Assembly: GCA_016293915.1 (NCBI GenBank)
Contig: JAEDCY010000028.1
Location: 1 to 32,887 of the forward strand
Direction of reading: 5' to 3'
DNA: 32,887 nucleotides
DNA from: Treponema sp.
GTDB lineage: Bacteria; Spirochaetota; Spirochaetia; Treponematales; Treponemataceae
The position numbers were made by a program, and so were the translations under genes. Under the pieces are notes generated by a model, which was given only the letters and a program-made list of their open reading frames with translations, was not told the origin of the DNA and did no database searches. Shown piece after piece: positions 1 through 6,937 of this stretch. Within the stretch, counting starts at the first letter, position 1; each line of letters begins with the position of its first letter.

Positions 1-180
1 TATAAATTTAGCACAGTTTATTTCAAAAATCCATAGTAGTTTTTGTCCAGAGATTAGTACAGCCAGATTGACAACCTGTCGTGCATCCGGTGCATCCAGT
101 GCAAACCTGACAAACATATTAACTATTAATTCAACATTTTTAAACTTGACAACTTGACAAGTTAACTTTATCTTATAGGT
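1..180. other. Left-edge region upstream of the toxin-antitoxin pair
   Basis: No recognisable gene. Three in-phase 9-bp direct repeats occur at 81-107 (GTGCATCCG, GTGCATCCA, GTGCAAACC). A plus-strand frame stays open from base 2 to a TGA at 155-157, and a minus-strand frame is open from an ATG at 115-117 to the window edge. Either could be the end of a gene outside the window, but I recognise neither product. The right end holds the promoter of the toxin-antitoxin pair. Confidence 0.4.
146..174 (+). promoter_or_regulatory. Promoter and candidate operator of the toxin-antitoxin operon
   Basis: A consensus -35 (TTGACA, 146-151) is followed after 17 bp by TATCTT (169-174). A perfect palindrome, AACTTG-A-CAAGTT (151-163), lies in the spacer, where a bound repressor would block RNA polymerase. 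Phd-type antitoxins commonly autoregulate through palindromes at this place. The predicted transcript would begin at about base 181, the first base of the antitoxin ATG. Confidence 0.6.
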
Positions 181-435
181 ATGAAACAAATGACAGTTGG
201 TGATTTTAAAGCACATTTTTCCTCAGTTCTCGAAGAAGTTATGCAGGGCGAAGAAATTCAAATTTTGTATGGCCGACTAAAGAAACCTGTAGCATGTCTT
301 ACAAAACCTGCAGAAAAACCGAAACGTAAGAAACGTCCTCTAGGATTATATAATCATTTGGGACCATTATGGGAAGATGAATCGTTTGAAATAACTCCTG
401 AATGGCTTTTTGATAATATGGACGATTTAATGTAG
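181..435 (+). CDS. Type II antitoxin, Phd/YefM-like
   Basis: An 84-residue protein whose N-terminus (MKQMTVGDFKAHFSSVLEEV, then GEEIQILYG) has the Phd/YefM fold pattern: strand, a helix beginning TVGDFKAHFS, then a strand with the GEE turn. The basic segment at about residues 41-53 (KPAEKPKRKKRP) and the acidic C-terminus fit a DNA-binding N-terminal half and a toxin-wrapping tail. It lies 8 bp upstream of a PIN-domain toxin. The ATG at 181 fits the family pattern (M-K-x-x-T-V) but has no spaced Shine-Dalgarno sequence; the ATG at 190 has AGGT at 177-180. Its predicted role is to neutralise the downstream ribonuclease and repress the operon. Confidence 0.8.
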   Translation: MKQMTVGDFKAHFSSVLEEVMQGEEIQILYGRLKKPVACLTKPAEKPKRKKRPLGLYNHLGPLWEDESFEITPEWLFDNMDDLM

Positions 436-443
436 GAGCTACC

Positions 444-848
444 TTGAAATATTTGATTGATACACACGTTCTTTTATGGGCCATCATGGAATCATATAAA
501 ATACCTGAAAAGATTCTTAAATTATTAGAAGATGAATCTAATACCATATTTGTAAGTCCAATAAGTTATTGGGAAATAGCAATTAAACACCAAAATAAAA
601 AACTAAATCTAGGCAAGCTAAACGTTCTTCATATTCCTCATATTGCAGAGCAGTTTAATTTTAACATTCTTAATCCTGAACCTTATGATTATATAAGTAT
701 TGGACAAATCCCTCAAAAAGAGAATCATCATGACCCATTTGATCGTATGCTGATTCAACAGGCTATTCGTAATGATTTAGTTTTAATCAGCAAAGATGAA
801 AAGTTCCCTCAATACGAAGAAAACGGGTTGCAGCTTCTGTGGGAATAG
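444..848 (+). CDS. Type II toxin, PIN-domain ribonuclease (VapC-like)
   Basis: A 134-residue PIN-domain protein. The acidic metal-binding positions are visible: Asp6 in YLIDTHVLLWA, Glu44 in SYWEIAIKH, the HHDPFDRMLIQQA block at about residues 95-107, and Asp118 in LISKDEKF. PIN toxins cleave RNA, often tRNA or rRNA, when freed from their antitoxin. The start is a TTG at 444, 8 bp after the antitoxin stop, preceded by TAGGAGCT at 433-440; the Shine-Dalgarno sequence overlaps the antitoxin stop codon, so translation is probably coupled. Length is normal for the family. The pair is AT-rich compared with the next gene, consistent with acquisition. Confidence 0.88.
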   Translation: MKYLIDTHVLLWAIMESYKIPEKILKLLEDESNTIFVSPISYWEIAIKHQNKKLNLGKLNVLHIPHIAEQFNFNILNPEPYDYISIGQIPQKENHHDPFDRMLIQQAIRNDLVLISKDEKFPQYEENGLQLLWE

Positions 849-854
849 AATCTT

Positions 855-1541
855 ATGAGTGCAACTTTCTTATTTCCTGACAGTAAAGATTTCTCACCTG
901 ATTTCAAAGAGGTAGCGCGATATTTGGGCTACAGACGTGCAGCGCCACCCGAGACTGATGTTTCGGCTCTGATGGAAAAGGCGGCCAGTGAGATGCAGAC
1001 GGTGATGAAGGCGCAGGCGGTTTTTGAAATATATGACCTTTCGGTGGTTGAGTGCCGCGACAGCGGTGTATCGAAACCACCTTATGAGCCGACAAATCAG
1101 GTGGTTTCGATACGTCCTTCGGACTACTCAACCACCGTATCATTTGCGGATGTTATACTGCAGTCGCGCGACCTGGGCAGAAACTTGTCGGGCTGTTCTC
1201 AGGTTGCCCTGCTTGCAGCAACTATCGGGCCGCAGGTAGACGCACTCATCCGCCGCCACTCTTCGCTGGACCCGGTTTACGCAAGCATTCTGCAGGCGAC
1301 CGGTGCTATGTTTATAGAAGAACTTGTTGATTTAGTAAATTCAGAAATAAAAAAAATAGCCGCAGGGCAGGGACTGAAAACGAGACCTCGTTACAGCCCG
1401 GGCTACGGCGATGTACCTCTGCAAGTACAGAAGGATTTTTTCCGGCTGCTGCCTTGTACCCGCATTGGATTAACCCTCATGGATACACTCATTATGGCGC
1501 CGGAAAAGTCAGTTACGGCTTTTGTCGGAATCGGTGGTTGA
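855..1541 (+). CDS. Stand-alone methionine synthase activation-domain protein interrupted in frame by a palindromic repeat
   Basis: A 228-residue protein matching the B12-dependent methionine synthase reactivation (MetH activation) domain: SRDLGRNLSGCSQVALLAAT at about 104-123, RYSPGYGDVPLQ at 179-190, and IGLTLMDTLIMAPEKSVTAF at 204-223. In MetH this domain binds S-adenosylmethionine and helps re-methylate the cobalamin; the free-standing form is common in anaerobes. Residues 63-95 are encoded by a 96-bp repeat (1042-1137), exactly 32 codons, which keeps the frame. A second copy begins at 1532, so the last two glycines and the TGA stop come from repeat sequence; a Cys-rich C-terminal tail seen in some relatives is missing. 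The ribosome-binding site is weak (GGGAATAG). Base composition is richer in G+C than the preceding toxin-antitoxin genes. It may be functional or a pseudogene. Confidence 0.8.
   Translation: MSATFLFPDSKDFSPDFKEVARYLGYRRAAPPETDVSALMEKAASEMQTVMKAQAVFEIYDLSVVECRDSGVSKPPYEPTNQVVSIRPSDYSTTVSFADVILQSRDLGRNLSGCSQVALLAATIGPQVDALIRRHSSLDPVYASILQATGAMFIEELVDLVNSEIKKIAAGQGLKTRPRYSPGYGDVPLQVQKDFFRLLPCTRIGLTLMDTLIMAPEKSVTAFVGIGG
1042..1137. repeat. REP-like paired hairpin element inside a coding region
   Basis: Two oppositely oriented hairpin units flank an 18-bp spacer beginning TTATGAGCCGACA. The left unit starts CGGTGGTTGAGT and ends GTATCGAAACCACC; the right unit is its mirror image. The inner stems differ (CCGC-gaca-GCGG on the left; GTCC-ttc-GGAC on the right) but both still pair. 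The total of 96 bp preserves the reading frame of the methionine synthase activation-domain gene. Confidence 0.9.
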
Positions 1542-1628
1542 GTAGCCCGAAGGGCGTATCGAAACCACCTTATGAGCCGACATCTGCGGTGGTTTCGATA
1601 CACTCGCTTCGCGAGCACTCAACCACCG
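1532..1628. repeat. REP-like paired hairpin element between convergent genes
   Basis: A second 97-bp element has the same architecture and a near-identical spacer (TTATGAGCCGACA). Its inner stems are GCCC-gaa-GGGC on the left and CTCGC-ttc-GCGAG on the right. It starts inside the final codons of the upstream gene, supplying that gene's TGA stop at 1539-1541, and ends 10 bp before the stop codon of the convergent phosphohexomutase. It may act as a two-way transcription barrier. Confidence 0.9.
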
Positions 1629-1638
1629 TATTTGCAGT

Positions 1639-3141
1639 CTATTTCAGGCAGGAACGGTCCAGACGGTCAAAACCATCTGTAAGCTTGCGGGCAATTTCTA
1701 CAAGCTTAGCAAGATCTCCTGGGCGGGCACCTTCGATATTAAGCGGCATAACAGGGTCGTGAAGAGACAATCTCAAAAGCATCCAGCCCTGAACGCTTTC
1801 ACCCTTAAAACTTATTCTGATACCTTCGAATGATTCAGGCATTTCGTATTCTGCTTCAACGGCACGACGCTTAAACTCTGCAAGCACGCTCTGACCATAA
1901 GCCTTAAAATCATCTCCAGAAATCTTAAAGCGATATTCACCTTCTTCAACAAGTGGAGGAAGCTTTTCGATAAGGCTGTCTAGCTTCTTTCCCTGGGCAT
2001 TAGCCTGAGCCAAAGCAATTACAAGTTTTACTGCAAGGAAGGCACCATCATCAAGGAAGTAGTTATCTTTAAGAGCACCGTGACCAGAAGTTTCCATAGC
2101 AAGTGGCGCAACAATACCCTTTGCATTCAATTCCTTCTGCTTGTTGATTACGTTCTTGTAACCACGCATGTAACATAGGTGCTTAAGACCAAGCACATCC
2201 TGCAAAAAGTATGTAAGACGGTCTGAAGTAACACTGTCTGTAATAATTGTAGAACCAGGATATTCAGGAGCAAGAATAGCAGCTATCATAGCAATGATAG
2301 AGTCTCGGTTTACTTCGCTTCCGTCACTGAGAACAGCAGACATACGGTCTACATCAGTATCAAAAATCAAACCAAGGTCTGCTTTGTTATTTAAAACGGC
2401 GCTACGGATTGCTTCCATTGCCTGTTTGTTTTCCGGATTAGGAATATGATTTGGGAACATTCCATCCGGCTCAAGAAACTGGCTTCCTGTAGTATCAGCT
2501 CCAAGCGGCTGCAGAATTTTATCTACAAAGAAACCACTGGCGCCGTTTCCGCTATCAACTACAATGTGAAGACCGCTCAAAGGCTTATCACCTTTGCAAA
2601 GACTTGCCAGACCATCAGCAATTTTTCCGCGCAGATAATCAGCATAAATAGTAAGCAGATCCAGTTTTTCAACAGGAGCATTCACCTTTGCCGGATTCAA
2701 AAAGCCTGCAAGGTTCAGAATCTCTGTAATATCTTCGTGCTCAAGACCACCGTCAATATCAAAAAATTTAATTCCATTTCGGTTGAAAGGAAGATGGCTG
2801 GCTGTAATCATTGCAGAACCATTAAAGTTTGTTTCCAGGAAAACAATAGACATGAACATTGCAGGAGTTGTCGCCATACCACAGTCTACAACTGTAGCAC
2901 CAGCGCTAATCATTCCTTCAATAAGAGCCTCAGCCAGAGCCGGTCCTGTTACACGTGAATCGCGTCCAACACCAAGTCTGAGCGCGGCTGCATCAACATC
3001 AAGTTTTTTTGCAAGCCAGCTTACATAAGCACAGCCAATCTGTTTTGCAATCTGCGGAGTGAGGTTTACATTTTCACCTTCAACACCTTCTATGGCAACA
3101 CCACGGACATCACTTCCGTTTTGAAGTTTCATTAAATCCAT
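1639..3141 (-). CDS. Phosphomannomutase/phosphoglucomutase (alpha-D-phosphohexomutase)
   Basis: A 500-residue four-domain phosphohexomutase that interconverts hexose 1- and 6-phosphates in the cytoplasm. Visible motifs are the active-site phosphoserine loop TASHLP (113-118, Ser115), the Mg-binding loop DTDVDR (261-266), the sugar-recognition loop METSGH (349-354), and a C-terminal phosphate-binding domain rich in Gly/Arg (FEGIRISFKGE). Glucose and mannose specificity cannot be separated from sequence alone. The start has an AGGAAGG ribosome-binding site (AAGGAAGGTTTTTTATG). It is convergent with the activation-domain gene across a REP element and has its own promoter. It could supply sugar phosphates for glycan synthesis, although the glycan operon is about 2.7 kb away and on the other strand. 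Confidence 0.92.
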   Translation of the reverse strand: MDLMKLQNGSDVRGVAIEGVEGENVNLTPQIAKQIGCAYVSWLAKKLDVDAAALRLGVGRDSRVTGPALAEALIEGMISAGATVVDCGMATTPAMFMSIVFLETNFNGSAMITASHLPFNRNGIKFFDIDGGLEHEDITEILNLAGFLNPAKVNAPVEKLDLLTIYADYLRGKIADGLASLCKGDKPLSGLHIVVDSGNGASGFFVDKILQPLGADTTGSQFLEPDGMFPNHIPNPENKQAMEAIRSAVLNNKADLGLIFDTDVDRMSAVLSDGSEVNRDSIIAMIAAILAPEYPGSTIITDSVTSDRLTYFLQDVLGLKHLCYMRGYKNVINKQKELNAKGIVAPLAMETSGHGALKDNYFLDDGAFLAVKLVIALAQANAQGKKLDSLIEKLPPLVEEGEYRFKISGDDFKAYGQSVLAEFKRRAVEAEYEMPESFEGIRISFKGESVQGWMLLRLSLHDPVMPLNIEGARPGDLAKLVEIARKLTDGFDRLDRSCLK

Positions 3142-3186
3142 AAAAAACCTTCCTTTACTTTATAATCAATATTTCAATACGCAAGA

Positions 3187-3215
3187 ATTATGACGCTTTT
3201 CGAATAATCCTGCAA
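3187..3215 (-). promoter_or_regulatory. Predicted promoter of the phosphohexomutase gene
   Basis: Read on the minus strand: TTGCAG (-35, 3215-3210), a 17-bp spacer, then CATAAT (-10, 3192-3187). This gives a 5' leader of about 40 nt ending in the AAGGAAGG ribosome-binding site. It matches sigma-70 consensus well, but no experimental support is available. Confidence 0.5.
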
Positions 3216-3233
3216 TGATAAAATGTTTTTTAT

Positions 3234-3371
3234 TTAACATTTTTTTGCATGTTTAATTTTCTTTTCTTCATAAAGATTTTTATCTGCAGCCTTAAGCAAA
3301 TCCTTGGCTTCTGTTTTAATTGCAAGGTCACCAATCTCGTGACCATAAGTATCATTAATTGTTTTTAAGCC
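3234..3371 (-). pseudogene. Remnant of a GGDEF (diguanylate cyclase) gene
   Basis: Minus-strand translation gives a 45-codon fragment ending in TAA. It begins near LKTINDTYGHEIGDLAIK, the conserved block upstream of the GGDEF motif, and then jumps to LLKAADKNLYEEKK, the C-terminal helix of the same domain. The central portion with the GG[DE]EF active site is absent, so this is an internally deleted, dead fragment. A small hairpin (AAATGTT/AACATTT) spans its stop codon. The rest of the gap, 3372-3470, holds no recognisable gene; an open minus-strand frame there reads FQYEYQYWTA but matches nothing I know. The fossil abuts the 5' end of the neighbouring Rpn-family gene, suggesting deletion and rearrangement here. 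Confidence 0.75.
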
Positions 3372-3470
3372 GTCCAGTACTGATACTCATACTGAAAGCG
3401 CTCATTATGCGGCGTACTCGTCGTAGATATAATTACGTGAACATCATCCTTATCCTTAAAAAAATTCGTG

Positions 3471-4133
3471 ATGCCATCTTTACGTCCATCGCCAACAGCG
3501 CTCTTGAATCCATGCGCTGATCCAATCTTCAAAATTCTTTTTACCAACGAATCTAAAGAATCCAACATTGCCCTAACCTGTTTTCTCACTGATATAATCG
3601 GTAAGAAAGTTTCTAATGTTGTTTTACAGCCAAATGAACTTTCCGGAGAAACTAACACAGACAAACAATCAGAGTTTGACATCAACTGTAAAATCGAAGG
3701 AAAGGTTGTTAATATTGAGATGCAAGGTCTGAATAAAGATAATCACTTTGGAAGACGAGCAGAGTATCATGTAGCGCATCTCTACAATCATTACGTGACA
3801 AAAGGTCTCGACTGGAAGGAAACGCCCAAGGCCTTTCAGATTTCTGTTCTTAATTTCATTTTTGATGATTCTGAGAAAGACTGTATCAGTTATTATCTGA
3901 TGAGAAATCAAAATGGACGAACTATAGCCAGAATGCTAAACGTCATCTTTATGGAACTACCGAAAATAGAGCCTGTTCCTGATGAAAAGACAATGATTAA
4001 TGCAGCAGAAAGACGAGGAAGAGCCAATGGTATTCAACAGGTTGCCCGAAATGCCATCAAAGAGGGCCTTCCAACAGAACAGATTGCAAAACTGACAGGG
4101 CTTACGGTAGACGAAATAAATAAGCTTAAATAA
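3471..4133 (+). CDS. Rpn-family PD-(D/E)XK nuclease / putative transposase, internally shortened
   Basis: A 220-residue member of the recombination-promoting nuclease (Rpn) family. It has LNPCADPIFKILFT near the start, the PD-(D/E)XK core with Asp70 in EFDINCKIEG and Glu83-x-Gln85 in VNIEMQG, then EYHVAHLYNHY and KAFQISVLNFIFD. After FMELPKIEPVPD (about 171) it runs straight into a short tail ending IAKLTGLTVDEINKLK; from memory, relatives have roughly 80-100 more residues here, so an internal deletion is likely. A GTG at 3468 and the ATG at 3471 are both possible starts, and neither has a Shine-Dalgarno sequence; the original 5' end may be lost where it meets the GGDEF fossil. Unlike the Rpn loci at 27-29.7 kb, there is no strong internal start before the tail. 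Activity is uncertain. Confidence 0.72.
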   Translation: MPSLRPSPTALLNPCADPIFKILFTNESKESNIALTCFLTDIIGKKVSNVVLQPNELSGETNTDKQSEFDINCKIEGKVVNIEMQGLNKDNHFGRRAEYHVAHLYNHYVTKGLDWKETPKAFQISVLNFIFDDSEKDCISYYLMRNQNGRTIARMLNVIFMELPKIEPVPDEKTMINAAERRGRANGIQQVARNAIKEGLPTEQIAKLTGLTVDEINKLK

Positions 4134-4193
4134 AAAAAACACGGCGGTTGAGTGCTTCGCGAAGCGAAGTGTATCGAAACCACCGTGTTTTTT
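4134..4193. terminator. Bidirectional terminator built on a REP-like hairpin
   Basis: AAAAAACACGGCGGTT (about 4134-4149) pairs with AACCACCGTGTTTTTT (4178-4193), with one mismatch, and an inner stem CTTCGC-gaa-GCGAAG extends the hairpin. The A-run on one side and T-run on the other give a U-tract in both directions. It lies 1 bp after the stop codon of the Rpn-family gene and faces convergent acetate kinase. Confidence 0.8.
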
Positions 4194-4246
4194 ATAATGG
4201 TGTGGTGGTTTCGATACAGCTTCTTACGAAGCTTACTCAATCACCG
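4142..4246. repeat. REP-like paired hairpin element between convergent genes
   Basis: Two opposing units of the family seen at 1042 and 1532: 4142-4185 (CGGCGGTTGAGT...ATCGAAACCACCG, inner stem CTTCGC/GCGAAG) and 4204-4246 (GGTGGTTTCGATAC...ACTCAATCACCG, inner stem AGCTTC/GAAGCT). The 18-bp spacer differs from that of the other pairs. The element ends 8 bp before the acetate kinase stop codon. Confidence 0.88.
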
Positions 4247-4254
4247 GTGTGGAT

Positions 4255-5598
4255 TTATTTTCCGATGATGTCGCGAGCCAAAATCTTTGCGATGTTTGGA
4301 CGCTTCTGGAGGTCGCCCTTCAAGCCTTCCTCGCGGGCCTTGTTTACGTAGTTAGGATCCTGGAAGCTGTACTTGAAGTTTGTGTGAACGTCGTAAGTTC
4401 CCTTCATAAGAGCGTAGGCATCTTCTGTCATTACAAGCTCTTCGTCTGTTGGGATTACGAAAATCTTTGTTTTTGAGTCATCAGCGTGGATGTAGGTTTC
4501 TGCGTTACCTGTGAAAGACCATTCGTTGCGCTGTGCGTCAATCTTGATACCGTAGTTTTCAAGACCAGAACAAGCCTTCATACGAGTGATTGGTCCGCGC
4601 TCGCCAACACCTGCTGTCCAGATGATTGCGTCTACACGGCCGAGTTCTGCCATGAATGCACCGATGTACTTCTTAATGCGGAGAGCTTCCATTTCGATAG
4701 AAAGCTGACAGAGCTTGTCGCCCTTTGCTGCATCGATTTCGATATCGCGGCGGTCAGAATATTTTCCTGTAATACCAAGACAACCACACTTCTTGTTGAG
4801 TGCCTTATCCATTTCGTCAGCGCTCATACCAGTTTTGCGCATAATGTAGAATGGAAGAGCCGGGTCGAGATCTCCGGAACGAGTTCCCATTACAAGACCT
4901 TCGAGAGGTGTAATACCCATTGTTGTATCGTAGCAAACACCGTTCTTAACGGCACACATGCTTGATCCATTACCAATGTGGCAGATGATAAGGTTGCAGT
5001 CTTTTGGATCTTTTCCAAGGAGAACTGCAGCACGCTTTGCTGTGTAAAGGAATGAAGTTCCGTGGAAACCGTAGCGGCGGGCAGCGTACTTCTCGTACCA
5101 TTCGCGTGGAATTGCATACTGGAAAGTTTCTTCCGGCATTGTCTGGTGCCATGCTGTATCCATGATTGCTGAGTGAGGAACATTTGGCATTACCTTCTGA
5201 GCAGCTTCAATACCCATGATGTTAGCTGGCATGTGGAGAGGTCCAAGGTCTACTACCTCGCGGAACCCGTCGAGAACTTCCGGAGTGATAAGAACAGACT
5301 TTGTGAACTTTTCGCCACCATGAAGTACGCGGTGACCAACAGCTCCAATTTCTTCCATAGATTTGATTACACCAACCTCAGGGTCAGTGATTTCTTTAAT
5401 GATAAGTTCGATTGCTTCTTTGTGAGTTGGACAAGGGCTTTCGATTTCTGTTTTCTTTCCCTTAGCCTTGTGAGTAATGCAGCTTCCTTCAATTCCGATG
5501 CGCTCCACAACACCGTTAGCCATTACTTCTTTGTTGTCCCAGTCATAAACCTGATACTTTGCAGATGATGAACCGCAGTTCAAAGTTAAAATTACCAT
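4255..5598 (-). CDS. ackA: Acetate kinase
   Basis: A 447-residue acetate kinase interconverting acetyl phosphate + ADP and acetate + ATP, the last step of fermentative acetate production. Family residues are present: Asn7 in LNCGSSSAK, Arg90 in GHRVLHGG, His122 in PLHMPAN, Asp147 in IMDTAWH, His179 in YGFHGTS, and the GTRSGDLDP and TAGVGERGP blocks. The usual FHGTSH motif reads FHGTSF here (Phe183). The protein is about 45 residues longer than the roughly 400-residue norm because of a C-terminal extension starting near GTYDVHTNFKYSF. Phosphotransacetylase is not adjacent. The ribosome-binding site is AGGAAA, and a good promoter lies upstream. Confidence 0.95.
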   Translation of the reverse strand: MVILTLNCGSSSAKYQVYDWDNKEVMANGVVERIGIEGSCITHKAKGKKTEIESPCPTHKEAIELIIKEITDPEVGVIKSMEEIGAVGHRVLHGGEKFTKSVLITPEVLDGFREVVDLGPLHMPANIMGIEAAQKVMPNVPHSAIMDTAWHQTMPEETFQYAIPREWYEKYAARRYGFHGTSFLYTAKRAAVLLGKDPKDCNLIICHIGNGSSMCAVKNGVCYDTTMGITPLEGLVMGTRSGDLDPALPFYIMRKTGMSADEMDKALNKKCGCLGITGKYSDRRDIEIDAAKGDKLCQLSIEMEALRIKKYIGAFMAELGRVDAIIWTAGVGERGPITRMKACSGLENYGIKIDAQRNEWSFTGNAETYIHADDSKTKIFVIPTDEELVMTEDAYALMKGTYDVHTNFKYSFQDPNYVNKAREEGLKGDLQKRPNIAKILARDIIGK

Positions 5599-5696
5599 AA
5601 TAGTTTCCTATATAAAAAGAATTGATAGAATGAGGGTGGATGTCCGTCGGGTTGCTGAATGCAGCTTGGCAGGCAGGCACTCAAAAGAATGTTATA

Positions 5697-5725
5697 ATTA
5701 TAGAAGTAATACGTACAATTTTCAA
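5697..5725 (-). promoter_or_regulatory. Predicted ackA promoter
   Basis: On the minus strand, TTGAAA (5725-5720), a 17-bp spacer and TATAAT (5702-5697) form a near-consensus sigma-70 promoter with a leader of about 90 nt. The leader contains a short GCCTGCCTGCC repeat of unknown meaning. Confidence 0.6.
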
Positions 5726-5742
5726 TCACTGAACAGTCTGCC

Positions 5743-5771
5743 TTGATAGCTCCCAGATAATATGGTAAATT
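5743..5771 (+). promoter_or_regulatory. Predicted promoter of the heptose/glycosyltransferase operon
   Basis: TTGATA (5743-5748), a 17-bp spacer and TAAATT (5766-5771) precede the first glycosyltransferase by about 25 bp. The -10 match is modest. It lies back to back with the ackA promoter in a 198-bp divergent intergenic region. Confidence 0.4.
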
Positions 5772-5796
5772 TTCTATGAAGACTAAGAGGATAAAT

Positions 5797-6882
5797 ATGC
5801 AGAAAAAAACATTTTCTTGTATCGTAATCAATGGAAAATTTCTGGAACAGAAAATAACAGGCGTTCAGCGCTTTGCCTGGGAAGTTACAAAAAAGCTTGA
5901 TGAACAAGCCTCTCAATTCGGATTAAAGGTTTACCTTGCTATTTCTCCGGCTGTAAAAAATTCAGCTCTCCCGGATTTGAAAAATATTAAAATCATTACC
6001 GTTGGAAAATCAAAGGGAATCCGCTGGGAACAGATTCATCTTGCAAAATTTATCAGAAAGAATAATGCACTTGGTCTTCATTTTTGTAATGCCGTTCCAT
6101 TTTTTGCCCCAAAAGGAATTGCAGCCCTTCACGACATTTCGTATAAAGTAAATCCGGAATTTGTTACTACAACAAAGCATAAAATAATCAGAATATGGCA
6201 TCTGATTCAGCAGAGAGCCTGCGCAAAGAAAACTCTTGCAGTACTCACAGTAAGCGAATTCAGCCGAAATCAGATTTCTGAAGTTTATAAAATTCCTAAA
6301 GAAAAAATAACCGTTGTTTACAGCGGCTGGCAGCATTTTAATGGAAACATTCCCGATGAACCTATAGAAAAAGATTTTCCTTTCCTTCATCAAAAAGATT
6401 TTTATTACTGCATGGCAACCCTCGCTAAAAATAAAAACTTTGAATGGATAAAAAAAGCAGCCGCATTTAATCCGCAGTCAACTTTTGCTGTTGCCGGTCA
6501 CCTGGATTTTAAAAAGCATGCTGTAAATTTTACAGAAGCAGACCTTCCAAAGAATCTTCATTACCTCGGCTATGTAAGTGATGAACAGGCAAAACGTCTT
6601 ATGAAAAACTGCAAGGCTTTTCTATTTCCTTCTCTCTACGAAGGTTTTGGACTTCCACCACTTGAAGCAATGTCTATGGGTGCCCCTGCAATCTGTTCTA
6701 ATGCCACAAGTTTACCTGAAATTTATAAGGATAGTGCCCATTATATAGACCCTTACAACGCAGAAATCAATCTGGACGAGCTTTTGACGCAACCGGTTTC
6801 CGACCCAAAGGAAATTTTAGCCTTTTACAGCTGGGAAAAGACAGCAACTCTCATTGCAGGTGTGGTTAAGAACATACTTTAA
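5797..6882 (+). CDS. GT4-family glycosyltransferase
   Basis: A 361-residue GT-B fold glycosyltransferase. The N-terminal domain has GVQRFAWEVTKKL and LHDISYKVNPEF; the C-terminal nucleotide-sugar-binding domain has FLFPSLYEGFGLPPLEAMS, with the EX7E pair at Glu282 and Glu290 followed by MGAPAICSN. The start at 5797 is chosen because AAGAGG lies 6 bp upstream; the in-frame ATG at 5776 has no ribosome-binding site. It probably transfers a hexose or heptose from a nucleotide donor at the cytoplasmic face of the membrane. It opens an operon with the GDP-heptose genes, so a heptosyl donor is plausible but not shown by the sequence. Confidence 0.85.
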   Translation: MQKKTFSCIVINGKFLEQKITGVQRFAWEVTKKLDEQASQFGLKVYLAISPAVKNSALPDLKNIKIITVGKSKGIRWEQIHLAKFIRKNNALGLHFCNAVPFFAPKGIAALHDISYKVNPEFVTTTKHKIIRIWHLIQQRACAKKTLAVLTVSEFSRNQISEVYKIPKEKITVVYSGWQHFNGNIPDEPIEKDFPFLHQKDFYYCMATLAKNKNFEWIKKAAAFNPQSTFAVAGHLDFKKHAVNFTEADLPKNLHYLGYVSDEQAKRLMKNCKAFLFPSLYEGFGLPPLEAMSMGAPAICSNATSLPEIYKDSAHYIDPYNAEINLDELLTQPVSDPKEILAFYSWEKTATLIAGVVKNIL

Positions 6883-6937
6883 GTTTTTTTCTATATATTA
6901 TTGAAAATCAATTCTTTAAAATATATAGTAAAGTATT

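Noticed and set aside
81..107. Three 9-bp repeats near the left edge as an iteron or operator
   Set aside because: Only three short copies with a degenerate third, overlapping open frames that may be coding; no replication or regulator gene nearby supports it.
1454..1762. Open frames across the REP elements (for example those encoding RNHRWLSSPKG or SKPPYEPT)
   Set aside because: They recur wherever the repeat occurs, in several frames, and reflect the repeat sequence rather than separate genes.
3372..3685. Minus-strand open frame overlapping the start of the shortened Rpn gene
   Set aside because: Most of it is antisense to clear Rpn-family coding sequence; only the last ~30 codons are free and match nothing recognisable.
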